From: Anastatus disparis
Lineage: Eukaryota; Arthropoda; Insecta; Hymenoptera; Eupelmidae
Assembly: GCA_017163975.1 (NCBI GenBank)
Contig: JAFFSR010000237.1
Span: 4,774,001 to 4,838,000 of the forward strand
Length of the DNA stretch: 64,000 nucleotides
Direction: 5' to 3'
A program made the translations under genes and the position numbers. Position 1 is the stretch's first letter. Every line of letters starts with the position of its first letter. Positions 13,401 through 28,284 of this stretch are shown piece after piece. A model generated the notes under the pieces. The model worked only from the letters and a program-made list of their open reading frames with translations. It was not told the origin of the DNA and made no database searches.

Positions 13401-16400
13401 ATTTTCAATATTTGATATTCAAACGAGCACGTGATTGTTATTTTAAATCACAAGTTTTAGCTTGAAATGTGCATGAAAATAAAATCGAAATTAACAATTA
13501 TTAATCAATTTATTATTTTACAAATTCAATAAAATACGATTGACCTAATTATTGTTTTATTCTGATAAAAGTTTAAAAATTAATAAATGATCAATTAATA
13601 TTCAAATTTTTTCTAATTGATTAATAATGAATATGGATTATCTTTACGTCCGAATTTTATTATAACACAACCGTAAACAGATTGTTTATATATTTAGCAC
13701 TGAATTTGCTTAGGATAGAAACAAAACTCTGATAAACATTAAATTTATATGAAATTCAATATTCGCATTGTTAAAATCCCCTAAGGACAGACCGCTAAAC
13801 AAGATAATCCTTTATATTTTCCACATAACAAAATATATCCAATAGATATAGACTTCAAATTTTGTGAGAAATCGACGTTATGAATAATCGGGTTAAAACC
13901 GCTTTTAACAAATGTATAGGCGAAGTGGCCTTTGCAAATCTAGTGGCAAATTTATTAATCTTACCCGGCGGCTACTTCAACGTATATACGTAGACCGATA
14001 TGTTACATCTAAATTTGGGGAACAAGGCGATCTTCTGTAACAAATTGATCTCGATCCTGTAGATTGAATTTTGCATCTGATGAAACTTGAGAAGACAATT
14101 TATGAAATGAAGATTAAAAGAAAAGGTTTAAATAGAAAAAATAAAAAAATAGATAAAAACTTAGTTTGGAAATTGATTTTAGCATCAGTTTATTTTAATA
14201 ATTTAAAAATTTTTTCAGAATTCACGAACAAATTTTCAATCATTAATAGCATTTTCTTTTGCTTATCTGTAGAACGGTGAAAATATATGTTTTTTTAAAA
14301 AAGGATAATAAATTAATTTTAAATTAAAAAAAAAACTTACCATCCCGACTTCCAGATGATAACACAATCACGTAGTGAGTGGAAAATCATCAATTGAAGC
14401 TCGATTAGGAATTCTTTTTTTTTCGAATTTATTTATTATTTGAACATTCGTAATAACAGCGAACTTTTTCAGTTTCAGGATAATGAGAAAAAGGGCAAGT
14501 AATGATTGATGATTTAATTGAAAATTCAAATAATTTTATATATAAAATTTATATTTCAAAAATACCTCAAAATTCAAGAAAAAGAAAACAGGAAATTTTA
14601 TAATTTATTTTTCAAAAGCTTTTAATCAAATCTAAACAAATAGAAAAATGAAACATTGTAAGCTAATTTACTCATAATATTTATCCCATTGATATAAGTA
14701 TTTTTATAACCACACGTAAATAAAAAATTTCATTTAACAATTTTACGCATCGCTCTTTCTTTCTCTCTTTTGCACAGCTTAGAAGGGTTAGTCAATAGAT
14801 TTTATTTTGTTGACGTAAAAGAAAGCCTTGGAGAATACCTACTAAACCGAAAAAATAATAATAACAGTACTCTCAAAGGTATATAAGGAAAAAAATAAAA
14901 GAAAATGTCAAATACAAAAGAGGCTAAAATTCAATTAAGTTGAGCAGGGTCCTATGACAAAAAAAAAGAGAAGAGAAAAATTGAACTGTTTTTCATTTTA
15001 TTGTAATTAATTTTTTCGATAGATCTTTTTTTGCAGGATATTATATCGTTTCTTTGAATTAACATTGATCTTTGATGTTTGGAATTAATTTGTATCAGGT
15101 ATCTTGTAAATCAATCATGTACTTATACATTGTAGTTTTAGATTTTGTTGTTCTTCAATATAAGTGTGGTGAAAATGGATATATTGAATTTGTTTTGTCT
15201 TTTTGTTGTATATTTAAGTAAAAAACTAATTGAAGGAGATGAATTTATTAAATAAAGAAACATTTATTTAATAAAAAAAAATTAATAAAAGTATAAGTTT
15301 GATTTTAAAAAAAATATGAATTAGCTTTTAAAAAATTTGAAATAAAAAATCTACTCTTTTAGAAATATTATTCTCAAAGTGATGCTATAAAAATTAAAAA
15401 AATTAAATTCGTAAATGCATTTTGAACTACGCGTATTAGTATACTTAGTTCAGTATGTAGTATAAAATAGTAAATAAAAGCGCGGAAGTTGCTAAACTTT
15501 TCCAATTACTATTAGCTCAAATCGAATTTCGCCATACGCTAAGGTAAATTATTCGGGGCAAACATCACCTTGGGTACTATAATATTAATACATATGGCTG
15601 ATGCCACATTTTCCGGATAATTTGATGTCCCATTGAGTTATTCTCAGCCTATGACTTTAGTAAAAGATACTCAAAGTTTAATGCGGGTCGTATTGGGTTA
15701 TGTTACTGAATTCATTTTTTTCAGAGATGGAAATGAGATTATGTGGAATTATAAGTTTTTTAGTCTTATTCTATTTTTTTTATTCTAGAAAATGAAATAA
15801 AATAGTAAGATTATTTTTAAATGTAAGATATCTAATAACATTTATTAATTTTCACTTAACAGTTCTTTTATATTAAAGGTAATTACTATCGAATAATTTA
15901 ATCAACAAATTTCATAAAAATAATAGTAACAAACAAATATAATTTTTTATGTTGTTTTTCAAGCTTTTATTTTATTTTATTTTCCAACGAAAATAACTTG
16001 TTAATTCTTTTAAAAATAACAAACTTCTGGCAATTTTGCGTGACCAACTTCAAAACGCTTTTTTTCTCGCATAGAACTTTGAATGATGATTGTATCTGTG
16101 CTTGAAAGTAAATACAAGTAAATTTACTTTTCCTAGACTTTTGTTTTTTTCTTTTTATTGATATTAAACATGTGCCAGTGCTGATAATTTTCTATATTTT
16201 ATATGACCTAAACTTACTCATCGTATTCAGTATTTAATAATCATAATATTCGATATTTAAGTGATTATAAATACAAATTTTTCCTCGTATATAATTAAAT
16301 TTAATTAAATAGAAATGAAATTTCCTTATCTTTAATTAAAGATACGAATGCAAAACTATTATATTGTTTGTGATGTGTACGTTCATCCATATAAATAGTG

Positions 16401-18824
16401 CGCAGATTAAAATTTGAATCTTTTAAAGACAAAGTTGAAATATAGTTATGACCTGGTTTAAAAAACTCATTTATACGAAAAAAAAAGTTCGTTAAAAAAA
16501 AAGGGAAGGAGCTATAACATAAAACGAAAAGTTTTTTCCATTAAATTCTACACACGTTCATTTATGTACTTTCCTAATAAATATCGTTCATTATTATTGT
16601 TTTGGAATAACATTTTTTGTTGTTTATAAACAAATTAATTTTATATTAAAATTTTATATTTTAAACTACTAATATCGATATGGAGAAATAATGGATTTAC
16701 AGTTTTTAAATAAATCAGGAATAATGTAAGATTGTTTTCTCTTTGTGGAAAATTTTTTTGTAATAAATTTATACAGAATAATTTATAATTTTATCATTAC
16801 TTTACTCAGAAATAAATCAAATTTATAGTACAAGAATTGTAGCTAAATTCATTTTTAAAATTTTGCTTATTTCTTTTTAAATTAGATTATTAAGGGAATG
16901 TAAAATATCGATACTACAGATTTCCAAATATTTGATTCTTAATCCAAAATTTTGAAAAATATCTCTATATGACAGCCTTCCATTTTTACTCGTAAAAAGC
17001 CTAATATAGACATTTTTTGGAAAATTTTTGAACAAAAATTAAAAATTTGGAAAACTACAATGTTGGTAACTATGTATAAATCATATACCCTATTATATCC
17101 TATTAAACAATTGAACAAAAAAGTACTTTTAATAAATAATAACAAGTCGTCAAGTCTTAAAATTATTGGATTGTAAAAAAGAAAAATTAAAAGTTCTGTG
17201 ACATCTTTATGACGCTTTAAAACGTTCAAACAAATGAAAAGATCTATTTTTTCAAGTTTTATTTAGTACTCTGTTCTTTATGATGGAGTCGTGAATCCTT
17301 TCTTAAATGATTAAATTTTTTTCCTTAGTTTAAACACACTTGCATGCACATACAAATATCGAAATCTATTGAAATTTCTAATTTCAAATTGAGAAAGCAA
17401 AAAGAAACACAAAAGCTAGATGTTTTTGTAATTTAAATTCTAATGTTGTACAGTCAATCAGCGCATCCTTGATTTACGGTTTATAAAATACATGATAAAC
17501 ATTGAAATTTCTTCATAAATTTTTAAAATTATGCAGTCACAATCAAAATATACAACAAGATGAGAACATCAAGAATTCTGATGTAATACTGAAATATGAT
17601 TCTGTATAACTTTTTAAATTTGTCTATAATTTAAGGTATACCACAAGTATTTCAAATTTTCTATTGAGTTTCATTATAATATACGTATAATTTTGCAAAT
17701 GTTTTAACTTAGAAAAGAGGAATTTTATCTACTTTACCGTGTTACAGAAAGGGCAAGCTCGACGAGTAATCAAATAAAGATGTGCGTCATTATAATTTAT
17801 TCTCGAGTATATTTAAATTCAGCTTCAAAAAATTACTTCTGTATTATCTTACTTTAGTTTCGAGTTATATTTGCATATGTTTTTTTTCGTAATTTTTTTT
17901 TCACAGAGAATATTTCATCAGCATATTAAGTTATTTGACTAAAAAATGAACTATTTAAATTGTAATGGTTTTAAATTATCTTTATTTTGAATAATGTTGA
18001 AAATTTTAACTAATTGTATTTATTAAAAAAATAAATGAGTCAAAGTAAATTTTCCTATTATTTCCTGCCAAGCTACAGCTGGACAAAACGCACCTACTCT
18101 AATTAAAGCGTCCTAATTAGAAAGTTCTGCTACTTATATTTTCTCAAAAATTATATGAAAAAAAGAAATAGATGAATATATATATTTTTTTTATAATTTA
18201 AAAAATATTTTTTTTCGATTTAAAATTTGTATTTCAATATATAATTTACTTTGCAAATATTCACTGCATAAAATTATTAACCGAACTATTGATAAATTAT
18301 TTTCACCATTCAATATAAAAATAAACAATAGATAATAATTGCTGTATTTAAACACGAACCTTATTGTTATCGATTTTCAATAAATTATTATTGCTGCAAA
18401 TTAATTTTACAAATCGTTCCACTTTTAAGGTTTTCATTTAATTACTGATTTTCCATCATAAATGAATGTAGCAGCAACTATTCTGATGAAAATATATACA
18501 CGAAACTTTTTCCAATACCTTTACATCGGTTTCTCATATTTCAAATCTAACAGATTCAAACAACGATTCACTTGAACAACAACAACAATAACAATAACAA
18601 CAATCAATCCTTTCGAAAACCCTTTCTAGACTATATCAATGTATTACAATACCTTCTCTGTACTTTGTCGACCCAATTACTACACAGTATTTTATGTAAG
18701 TTACAATAACAGTCGAACGACACCTTAACAAATAGAAAAATCATATTTTTATGTTTTGAATTTTGAAAAAAGAAAAAATTGTATTATTTTTTAATCTTAA
18801 TTAATATCGGTGAGTTGACGAACT
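10405..18824. other. AT-rich DNA, no gene seen
   Basis: No gene, RNA gene or well-bounded element could be supported. The short frames (at most 96 codons) lack any recognisable domain. CAA/TAA-type simple sequence lies at 18576-18602, and a dispersed motif shared with 6047-6074 lies at 18082-18125. Confidence 0.6.
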
Positions 18825-18926
18825 AGAATATTGTATTTAAAATATTGTATACTATTTAGAAGGAGTTGTAACTCCTTAGAATATTGTATTTAAAATATTG
18901 TATACTATTTAGAAGGAGTTGTAACT
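18825..18926. repeat. 53-bp tandem duplication
   Basis: A 53-bp unit beginning agaatattgtatttaaaat at 18825 is repeated at 18878 without any change, except that the second copy stops about four bases short. Each unit contains the internal doublet aaaatattgta. The identity of the copies suggests a recent duplication. Confidence 0.95.
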
Positions 18927-20669
18927 AACATTTGAATTAGTTTCAATTTATTTTGCTTGAATGATATAATAATGACTTTGTCTATGTCATCTGCATTTAA
19001 AAGACATATACAATTTTTAAAAACGTTTTTTTAATAAATTCAAAAAATCGCTGAAAGTCTTTAACAAAATTTAATTTTTTACATCTAAAATAATTAAAAC
19101 ATATATATTATTGCAAATGAATTATTAATTTTTAGTTTTCTTTTCTTACATTAAAAAAAACTATACTAATTTTCGTGTACCTTTTCCAAGTCTCGAAAAA
19201 CTTTTAGTGGTCTAAATATTAATGAAAAACTAACGTCATAACTTGTTAAACTAACGTCACGCAAAACTTTATAAAATATACTTACTGTCGTATAAGTATT
19301 ATAAGAAAGCTTTCATTCTGAAACATCGTTTTGATCTTTGAATAAAGTCTAGAAAACTTTTTCCGAAAAATCGATGAAAGGATAAAATTTTGTAAGAGAT
19401 GTAAGATAAGGCTGAATAATAATTTTCGATATTAACGCATTTCATGCAGAGGATAAAAGTAAAAATTAAATGACAAATCTTCACATTACATTCATCACAA
19501 CATATCTTATTGAAATCTGTTTTCTAAAATTATGAACGAATATGCTTACCTACTTTTAAAAGAAGTTTCAGCTCAAACAATGAGCGTTATATATATACAT
19601 AAATACAATATTGAATGAATGATCCCAATATGCCAATGACAAAGCAATTTTTCTTTCTTTTTTTTGTGTCTCGCTTGAAACCTTTTTTTCCACCCACTCG
19701 GCTTAAAAAGGGGATATATATAACCAAGAGATTTTCTGGTATTAGAAAGGAAGCTAAACGATAGATAGGATTATTTTCATTCAGAGACAGTGCGAGTTCT
19801 TATTTACTCATGATGTGGATCTCATAAATAAAAGTTTTTCGCAAATAATTTTGTTTTCTGTTGTGGTTTATAAAATAATGTAGATTAAAGAGAAATAATT
19901 CTAAATCTTTCAATCCTTCAATTCTCAATTTAAAAAAAAAACAAAAATGGTGAAAAAAAATATTTAATTTTTGTTTTTTTTTGGTAAAAATATATTTATA
20001 ATAATTTTTTAGTACCTAATGACGTGTGCTATTTTCAAACAAATAAAATTTATTACAAAAAAATCTGCAAGAAACACGCAGTCAAAGTAGTATTGTAATA
20101 TGTTGCAATAATCGGAATAGGAAAATTGCAAAAGAAAAATAAAGATAATAAACAAAATTAAAGACATAAAATTATATAATGACTTTTTAAAGTTAAGTAC
20201 ACATTAATGATTGATTTATTAACAAAATAATAAATGTATTTCTTGATCTTTTTGTTATAAAAAAATTATTTTATGATTTTGATAAAATATAAATTTATAA
20301 ATACACATAATATTACAGATATTATGTTTATTTCATTCTATTTTAAAAAAAGGGTAAATAAGATCATTCACATGAATAAAATATTGCTATTATTATAATG
20401 TAACAATGAACCATTGAATACGCTACATGAAATACATTGAATAAATAGAAAATTTCTCAATGATGTATAAAACTGATAAAGCGTCAATGGTTTGTATAAG
20501 AAGACGTGATGTGATAAAAAAAAGTTATTTCGTAAAATATGAAAAGAAAAAAAGTATCTTCGTTACTTTATTTCCAAACTACGCACATTATTGATTTTTA
20601 AAAAAATGATATAAAAATAAAAAATGAACATTACGTATATAACTTTCGTGATATTTATAAATGATTTTT
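18927..20669. other. AT-rich DNA, no gene seen
   Basis: Nothing supportable was found. There are poly-A and poly-T runs and only short chance frames. Confidence 0.55.
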
Positions 20670-20861
20670 TTATTCAACGTCACTGTATCTATGCTATCAT
20701 TGGAATGCTAATTAGCGACGAAGGTAGTCAGTGTGTTTGTGAACAAAGCATGTATATCATATACAGTGATGCTTGTATAAATCGGCTGAGAGCGGAATTC
20801 GAACTCGGAACCTCGAGATTACGAATCTATTGCTCTACCGAATAAGTCATTGAGACCTCTG
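20670..20861 (-). mobile_element. SINE family A, copy 3
   Basis: Minus-strand copy with a recognisable tRNA-like head at about 20785-20861. The B box is intact (gagttcgaattcc-like), while the A box is altered. The anticodon-like triplet reads CGT instead of CAT. The body and the tail hairpin (gtcgct...agtgac) follow towards 20670. A 73-codon plus-strand frame running through it is antisense to the SINE and is not a gene. Confidence 0.85.
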
Positions 20862-22942
20862 TTTTTATGTGATTATATTTGTAAATATAAATAAGTAAAA
20901 ATAAATTTCAACTACATAAAATACTTTTGAAATCAGTACAGTAAACATAGAATTAAACAATACATTGTTATTCATAACATGTATTTGACTGAAGTATATC
21001 AAAGTATACCATTAAAATCATTCTTAATTATACAGTTTGAAAATTATATATTTTTTCTCAGGGCGATTCATTAATGTATATCGATTTGTTAAACATAAAT
21101 TTTTTTTATGCAGTTTAAATTATTTTGAGAAAGGCTATGCTTTTTAAAAAGTAACGGCATTATCTCTTCTAATTAAAAAAAAAATCATTGTTATTGTTAA
21201 TAAAAATTTTTAAATATTTTCCACATCACTTCAACATATAAACTATTATTTTTTAAAATCTAAAAGTCACCCTTCAAAACTCTGGACTTTATTATAGAAC
21301 AAATATTACTGTTGACCCAAAACCATTTTGAAAATTTTCTCAATCTTTTCACATTATTGAATATAAGCAAAATGTCAAACTCAAAAGGCATGACGACCTT
21401 TCGATTTCCACCTGACTTACTAAAAATAATAGGTCATAGGTCTACAAGGATAAGAGAAAAAAAAAGTAGAAATTGACCCAAACAATTGGTACTTGGTCTA
21501 TATAGTTAAGTACACATGGTACACAAGTCGATCGAAGTAAGATTGAAAACTTAAAAATACGAGAGGAAGAGATCGCATTAGTGTCGAACAAGTAATTTAC
21601 CAGAAAATTGACATTATTTTCCAATCATGCGAGGCATGATTAATTTTCCAACGATAAGAATTCGGTCATTTAGTTTTACCTTTTCTTAGTTTCAAATTTA
21701 AAAAATTAATAAAGCTTATAATTTTTAGAATTTAAAATTTAAAATACTATTACTGTTTATATAGTCTTTGAATAATAAAAATAAAAATAAATAAAGGTAT
21801 CACCAAAAGATGCACAAAATTACAGACGAGCTTAATCAGGTCAAATAAAAATAATTCCTCTTGCATAAGAATAAAAAATAAGTGTAGGATCATTTTTAAA
21901 GATTTCTCAATTTATCATATTGTTTAAAATATATTTTTTAAAATTAAATAATAGAACTTATTTTAATAATAAATGTAAATTTCTTCATTACTACATTATT
22001 TTAATAAGATATTTGTTAACTTGATGTAATTTTGTATTATCTTTGTACTGAATTTTTTAAATACTTTCCACAAAACATTGAATTAAGCACAGTAAAATAA
22101 TAATTTTACCTCGAAAATTTTTTAATTCTTTTATTAAGTATATCAATTATAACTCGAAAAGTTCCTTTTATAAAACCCATTTCTCTTCACTAATAAGTCG
22201 CTTCAAAACAAGCAGAAGTTAAGAAAATCAAGCCGCAATAAGAGCACGAATAAAAGAAAAAAAAAGGAACACAGAAATGGAGAAACGTCAGTTGCAGTCA
22301 GTCGAATGCATTTCTGTTAATTGAATTGCAACGTCAGGCAAGGACGTAACACAGAACACACCAACACGTCCATACATGCGCACGAGTGCACACAAACACG
22401 AGTTTACACATAAATACACCAAGACACATATAAAGATCACACACAAAGTTGATAGCCAAAGACTTTAGGGGGTAAGACTGTCTTATACTCTTGCAGGCTT
22501 TAGAAGATTAGCGTTTCACTTGAGCAAAACAGACACGTTAGCTGGCCTAAGGTCTTTACGACAGAGAGAAGCTCGGCTTCTGTGTTTTTCTGCGAGATAT
22601 AAATAGACGTTTATTCTATAATATTTCCACTCAAGGATATTGTCAAATAAATATAATAAAAAAAATAAAAATGATATTTGATAATGAAAATCGTTAAGTG
22701 GTTGTCTTATGTATTCGTCCTTTTCTAATGACAAGATTTAGTTTTGAAAAAACTAATGATTGCTACAAAAATAAAGATAAAGACACATTTCGTATTATAA
22801 AAAGCAGTATTTTCTCTGATGAGAAAAATTAATTTTATCACTTCGTTTTCAAGAAAAACTTTTAAAATCTTAAAAATTGAGGTTGCGATGAACGACTTAG
22901 TTTAAATTTATCTTAGAAAAAATCCATCGATATAATTAATTT
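20862..22942. other. AT-rich DNA, no gene seen
   Basis: No gene could be supported. A CA-rich patch (many cac/aca steps) lies at about 22357-22446. Confidence 0.55.
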
Positions 22943-23086
22943 TTCGTCGCTATATTTATGCTATTTTTGCGATGCTAATCAGCGACGGAGCTCGTAAGTG
23001 TGTCAAGCCAGAAGCAGGATTCGAACTCAGAACCTCGAGATTAAGAATCCACTACTCTACCGACTGAGCCACAGACTGGCTCTTTT
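22943..23086 (-). mobile_element. SINE family A, copy 4 (internally deleted)
   Basis: The minus strand shows the tRNA-like head with a good A box (tggctcagtcggtagagta) and B box (gagttcgaatcc). It then jumps almost directly to the tail with gtcgctgattagcatcgc. The roughly 60-base middle of the body present in the copies at 10200 and 57107 is missing, so this is a shortened copy. The anticodon-like triplet is CTT. Confidence 0.85.
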
Positions 23087-26000
23087 ATTTTAATCAGAGA
23101 TATAGTTTTTTATTAAACAAGATATTTTTCTCTTTATTTTATTCGTGATTATTAATTTTTGCAAAAAAAATCTTTGATCAGAAAAGAACAACGATATGCG
23201 ATCTCCTCTTAATAGTTATAAAGAAATAAAATAAAAAATTTTACCTTCTTAAATTTTAATTATATAAACAGAGTTTACTGTTATTATCCTTTAACAACTT
23301 TACTACTTATTCCATAGAGTAGAGCTGAAATTAGTGCACGGAAAAGACTAAAAGTTATTTTATTTCCTTCTTCCCCAGTATCATTCATTAAATATACAAG
23401 GGATAGAAAATTCTAATAGATTTATATTGTAAGTGTATGTCACTAAGTAATCCCCGAACAGTTTGTTACGGCTACTTAATGTTTAAGCTTCCATGGGCAA
23501 AACTTTTCTTTTCAACGTTCGATAGCTTTTAGTTAGTCGTTAATGTTCTTTCAGCTCGATCTGACCATAATTTTCAGCAAAAAGAAAAAAAATAAACGAC
23601 AGGGTATAAGCCTTCTCAGTATCGTTATTAATGTTAAACTTCGATATTTATGAATCGTTTTAATACTAACAAGTTTTTGAAAAGTTAAATTTCACTTTGC
23701 TGAGTGAACTCGTAAAATTTACTGTTTGTTTCTGTTCAAATGGTGATGACTAAATTTTATAATTAAAGAGGATATTTTAAAATCTTTTCATTTTTTTTCT
23801 TTATAATCTTTTCTTTTTTATGATTGGAAAAAATTTTCAAATATTTTCTTTCATTTTCTAATTTATCGTGTTTACTAATTACCGTAATTCTTTTCGATCT
23901 TTTTTTTCCTAGTACACAAACTTCAAAAGCTTTCAATAATTTCATTCTTCAATTAATAATCCGCCTGATTAATTAAAAGTTTAATGATACGAAATGGAAA
24001 TCAATTCAACTCTAAAAATCTCAAGTGATGCTAAATGAAGATATCGGTATTTCAATTAAATAAACCAACTTGATTGCTAAATTTTTAATACAAATTTTGA
24101 GAAGAAAACGTATTCTAAAAACGATTTTTATAATGCAGTATTTATGTTCAAATAAGCAGTTAAATCATTAAAAAAATTAAGGTCATAGAAAATAGAACAT
24201 CCTTAATCGTAACATAACTGTAAGACAAAAATAAGAAACTTTTTTTATATAATCTAGATCCTAAAATCCACCCTTCTTTCTCGACGCACCGGAGATTACG
24301 GTTTCCCCAAGTTCTTTTTCCTTTCTTATTGGCGATAACTTTTCTGACAATGGAAAGACTATCTTATCTAGCACCTTTGTGGTATTGTTCGCCTATAAGC
24401 GATTATATTCGACTGAGTTGCGGATATAATCCCAATTCTCAATATCGTACGACATACAGCTAAAATTGAAGATTCGAAAGATTCTATATCTAACAGATAT
24501 TGTTACAAATTTTAACAATTGATATTACAATGGTTATTATTCTAGTACTTGTTGATAGTATCTATATGTTATATCTGTAAAACTATTGGATCTTTGCCTA
24601 TCACTTCGTTGAATTCTATTGGTTTTCAATAATCTGTAATTGTTTGAACAAATCGGTGTGATATTTGATTATTGACTTTTTAATAGTTTTTGGTTTAACG
24701 ATATTTTAAAAACAAGTTAGATTAATTATTAACAGATTGTTCACTTCTTTTTATAGTCATCTTCTATAAATTTCAGTTACTGCGCAAAGTCGTTCATCTT
24801 TTACTCTCGAATTTACTGTATCGATACTAATTGAAACTTCATGTATCTAGCTCCAGTTATTGACTTTTCCTTTCGAACCAACGTAAGTTGCAGTAAAATA
24901 TTAACGAACTTACGAATGCATATAGACATAACTATAACATCTATCCCTATAAAGTATTTCTATAAAGTTAAACGCTTCGCCAATCGTACGACCCAATATA
25001 TTTTATTGTTAGACTAACATTCTACACCATATCTTGTCTGTAGCAGATTTACATCTTTTGGTTTACTAGTCTTTTTGGAAAACTCATCGCTAACTGTATC
25101 ATTGTTAAATAACAAATGAATTATTGTAATGTGCTATATTCAACAGCATGGTGAACGTAAACGAATAATTATAAAAAATAATAAAAAACAAAAATGATTT
25201 ACATTATCCTTTAATGTCTGGACCTAAAAATTATTGAAAAATAGAAATTAGATGAATCTGTGATACAAGCTATGTGGTAGTTGCTTTAAATTGATCCACT
25301 AGCTTTTTAATTGAATAAGGAATCTCAATTTATTGCACATACATCATAAATGTCATCCATTCGTCGTGGATTAGAACCAAGTCGAAACTTTATTCGAAAG
25401 AATCACTAAATTATATACACCTAAATTTTATATTTGTCAACACTTTCAATAGGATTAGAGAAGTGTTTCATTTTAAGAAATTCAATTTTAAGCAATATTT
25501 TCAAGAACTTTATCTAATAATCTTTTAAAGAAGCATCTCCAGCTCATGTTTTTCACGGCAGTAAATGTCGAGCAAGGGTGAGCCATAAAAAATTTAAGAG
25601 ATAATTTAACGTAGTAGCTTGTATATTAGGAAAATAAAAAAAGGCGGAAATAGAGATGCACCAGATACAGAACTACTTCATCTCATCACTTACTACTTCA
25701 ATTTTCTTCGATTTTTATATTTTTTGCTTTGCGTATCTTTGGTTAATGATAAGTCTTGAATCAGCTTATGGAATAAAATTTATGATTCATCACTAGTTTT
25801 CTTTTACTGCATTGTAAACAAATGTTCAAACTTTATGATTTTAGATGAAATTGGTTTTATATGAATACTTGAATGGAATTACAAAAATTTTATGTCTGGT
25901 AAATTTTAATGTTATAAACAAGGCATTAATAAGTTAATGTTAACGTTTTGAGAAAAAACTTCTAAAAACTCGAGTTGTCCAAGTATATGAAACGTGTTGA

Positions 26001-27095
26001 AATTTATCTCAATTTTTCAAAATAATAATAATGTGGTTATTCTTAATAAATACCAATAAATTTAGGAAAAATTTTTAAAATACAGCATTAATCTGCATCA
26101 ATATATTTGATATATAAATCATCACATCACAAATATGAAGAATCGTATCCAATCTTTGGACGAATGAATGTAGAATCGAATTAAATATTATCCAAAAGTA
26201 ATCAAACTTTTTAGTACTAAATATCCTTCTGTCGAGAAAATTTTTGTTTTTCTCCCAACATTCATATATCTTTAAATAACGACTTTAATAATTTTTCGCG
26301 AAAAGGCTATATTTCAATTCAGCTGCAAAATTTCCATCTTATATAAAAGAAGAAAGAGAAAAAGTTTTTGTCATAAGAAGGAAAAAATTTTTGCTAAAAT
26401 CTAATGACTGCTTTTTTGGTCTACCTACATTTTGCAGCAACGTTAACCAATCTATCTTCTTGGCTCCTTTTCTCTTTTCTTCGTGCATGCTTTTAATGAG
26501 AGCGATTCATTACGGAGCTTTTTATCGTTCTCCACCGGACTCCCCTTCCCTATCTAATGCAGAACTTTACCCCTTTAACGAGAAGAACAGAAGAGAGAGA
26601 AGAAGAGAGAGGAAGAAGTGCACACAGAAGGACGATTTTATCGAGTTGTCCGTTAATATGCAGAAATTCATCTTAATTTAATTGCACTTCTAGAATTATA
26701 ATAATGCTCTTTGTCAGTTAAATATAGTGTTTGACTGCTCTATTCGCGCGCTTTTAATCAACGTCATTCCTTTGTCAGTATAATCGTTGCTCTTTTTTAT
26801 TGAGCAAAATTAAATTATCATACTTTTTGCTTCTTTCTTTTTTTTTTTAATTTTAATTTGCGCTTTCTTTGTTGAGAGATTAAAATTTTTCAGTAATACA
26901 TTTTTCAAAGTTATGAGATTATTAAGAACTGTTGAGTTTTTACATTTTATAAGACTTAATTGTTTTACTTTAATTAAATAAATACTTTTGCTTCAAAGTT
27001 ATAATGGATTTTTTATAGAAAAAGTGATCACTTTGTTTTATTCTTTTTTGATGATCATGTATTTAAGCCCATTTATTAAATTAATAAACATTTTA

Positions 27096-27118
27096 AATAT
27101 ATATATATATATATATAA
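27096..27118. repeat. (AT)n microsatellite
   Basis: Uninterrupted alternating AT of about eleven dinucleotides. Confidence 0.9.
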
Positions 27119-28241
27119 TGTATTTTTAAATATATTAAAGTGATTCTATTGGCAGCTACTGTTTGTTGTCCATAAAAATTGAAAAACTGAATAAGTTTTT
27201 GAAATTTTTAATTAAGTGAGTTTTTATTTCAAATATTATTCTTGTAAAATTTCAAGTGGTTTTGTTGACTGTTTTTCTAATATATACCTGCTTAAACTTT
27301 ATCTTTTATTACTATTAAGACCTAAAACTATCGAACTTTGAATAAGTTTATCTCAAAGAAATGATCGCCAAGGGTACTTGAAATTTCACAGGGATAATAT
27401 TTAAAATAAAATATCACTTTGCTAAAATTTTCAAAAGATTATCCACTTTTAATATTTATGAACAGCAAACTATAGCTGTCAATACAACCGCCCTAACTTG
27501 ATAATTAATTTTAATAAAAAGTTTCATTTAAACCGTTTCTAATGACACAATAATAGCCAAGTTTCAAGGTTAAAAAAGTAATAAACGTTGTGCATTGTAA
27601 ACTAAAAATAGATTCATGCATCTAGTAGAGAAATAAATTGTCTCTCGTCAAAGGACTCCCCGGACAGTTTTAATCCTACGAATGCTATATTTCCATTGCA
27701 CGTCATTTAATAATGGCATCTCAATAATGTTTCTGTTCTCATTGTAAACGATCTAAAGTCCTCAAGTAAATTAACTCGTACGGGCCATGTATATATTCAT
27801 TCGTAACATTAATTTTATTTCACCCTTTTGGTGAATAAGTTGTTAGTTGAAAATGTTACGTGAAAGAGAATTTGTACAATTTGTATTCTTTGTGTAATAT
27901 CAAGTATGTTAAAATATTGATTGTACACGTGGAACTCACTGTTTGAATTTTGAATTATTTGAATAGCGGTTATTGTACCATTTAGAAATTTAAGTTTGTC
28001 CATTGTATTAATTAAGACTATTGTGACTAATTATACCTTAAAATTATGTTTCACACATTATTACGCGTTAATTAAATGAGCAAGTGTGTAAATAATAGAA
28101 AATGAATACAAAGACTAAAAAAATATTATTAAAGACATACGCTAAAACGCTTCTACAAAATAGAATCAGATGTTCTCAAGCTCAACTTACGTTCTAACGA
28201 AGTTTGGTAACCCACAACAGTTAACATTTACACAAGGGTTT

Positions 28242-28247
<6 letters not shown>

Positions 28248-28280
<33 letters not shown>
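28248..28280. repeat. (AT)n microsatellite
   Basis: Uninterrupted alternating TA of about 16 dinucleotides, with gtatat variants just outside each end. Confidence 0.9.
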
Positions 28281-28284
<4 letters not shown>

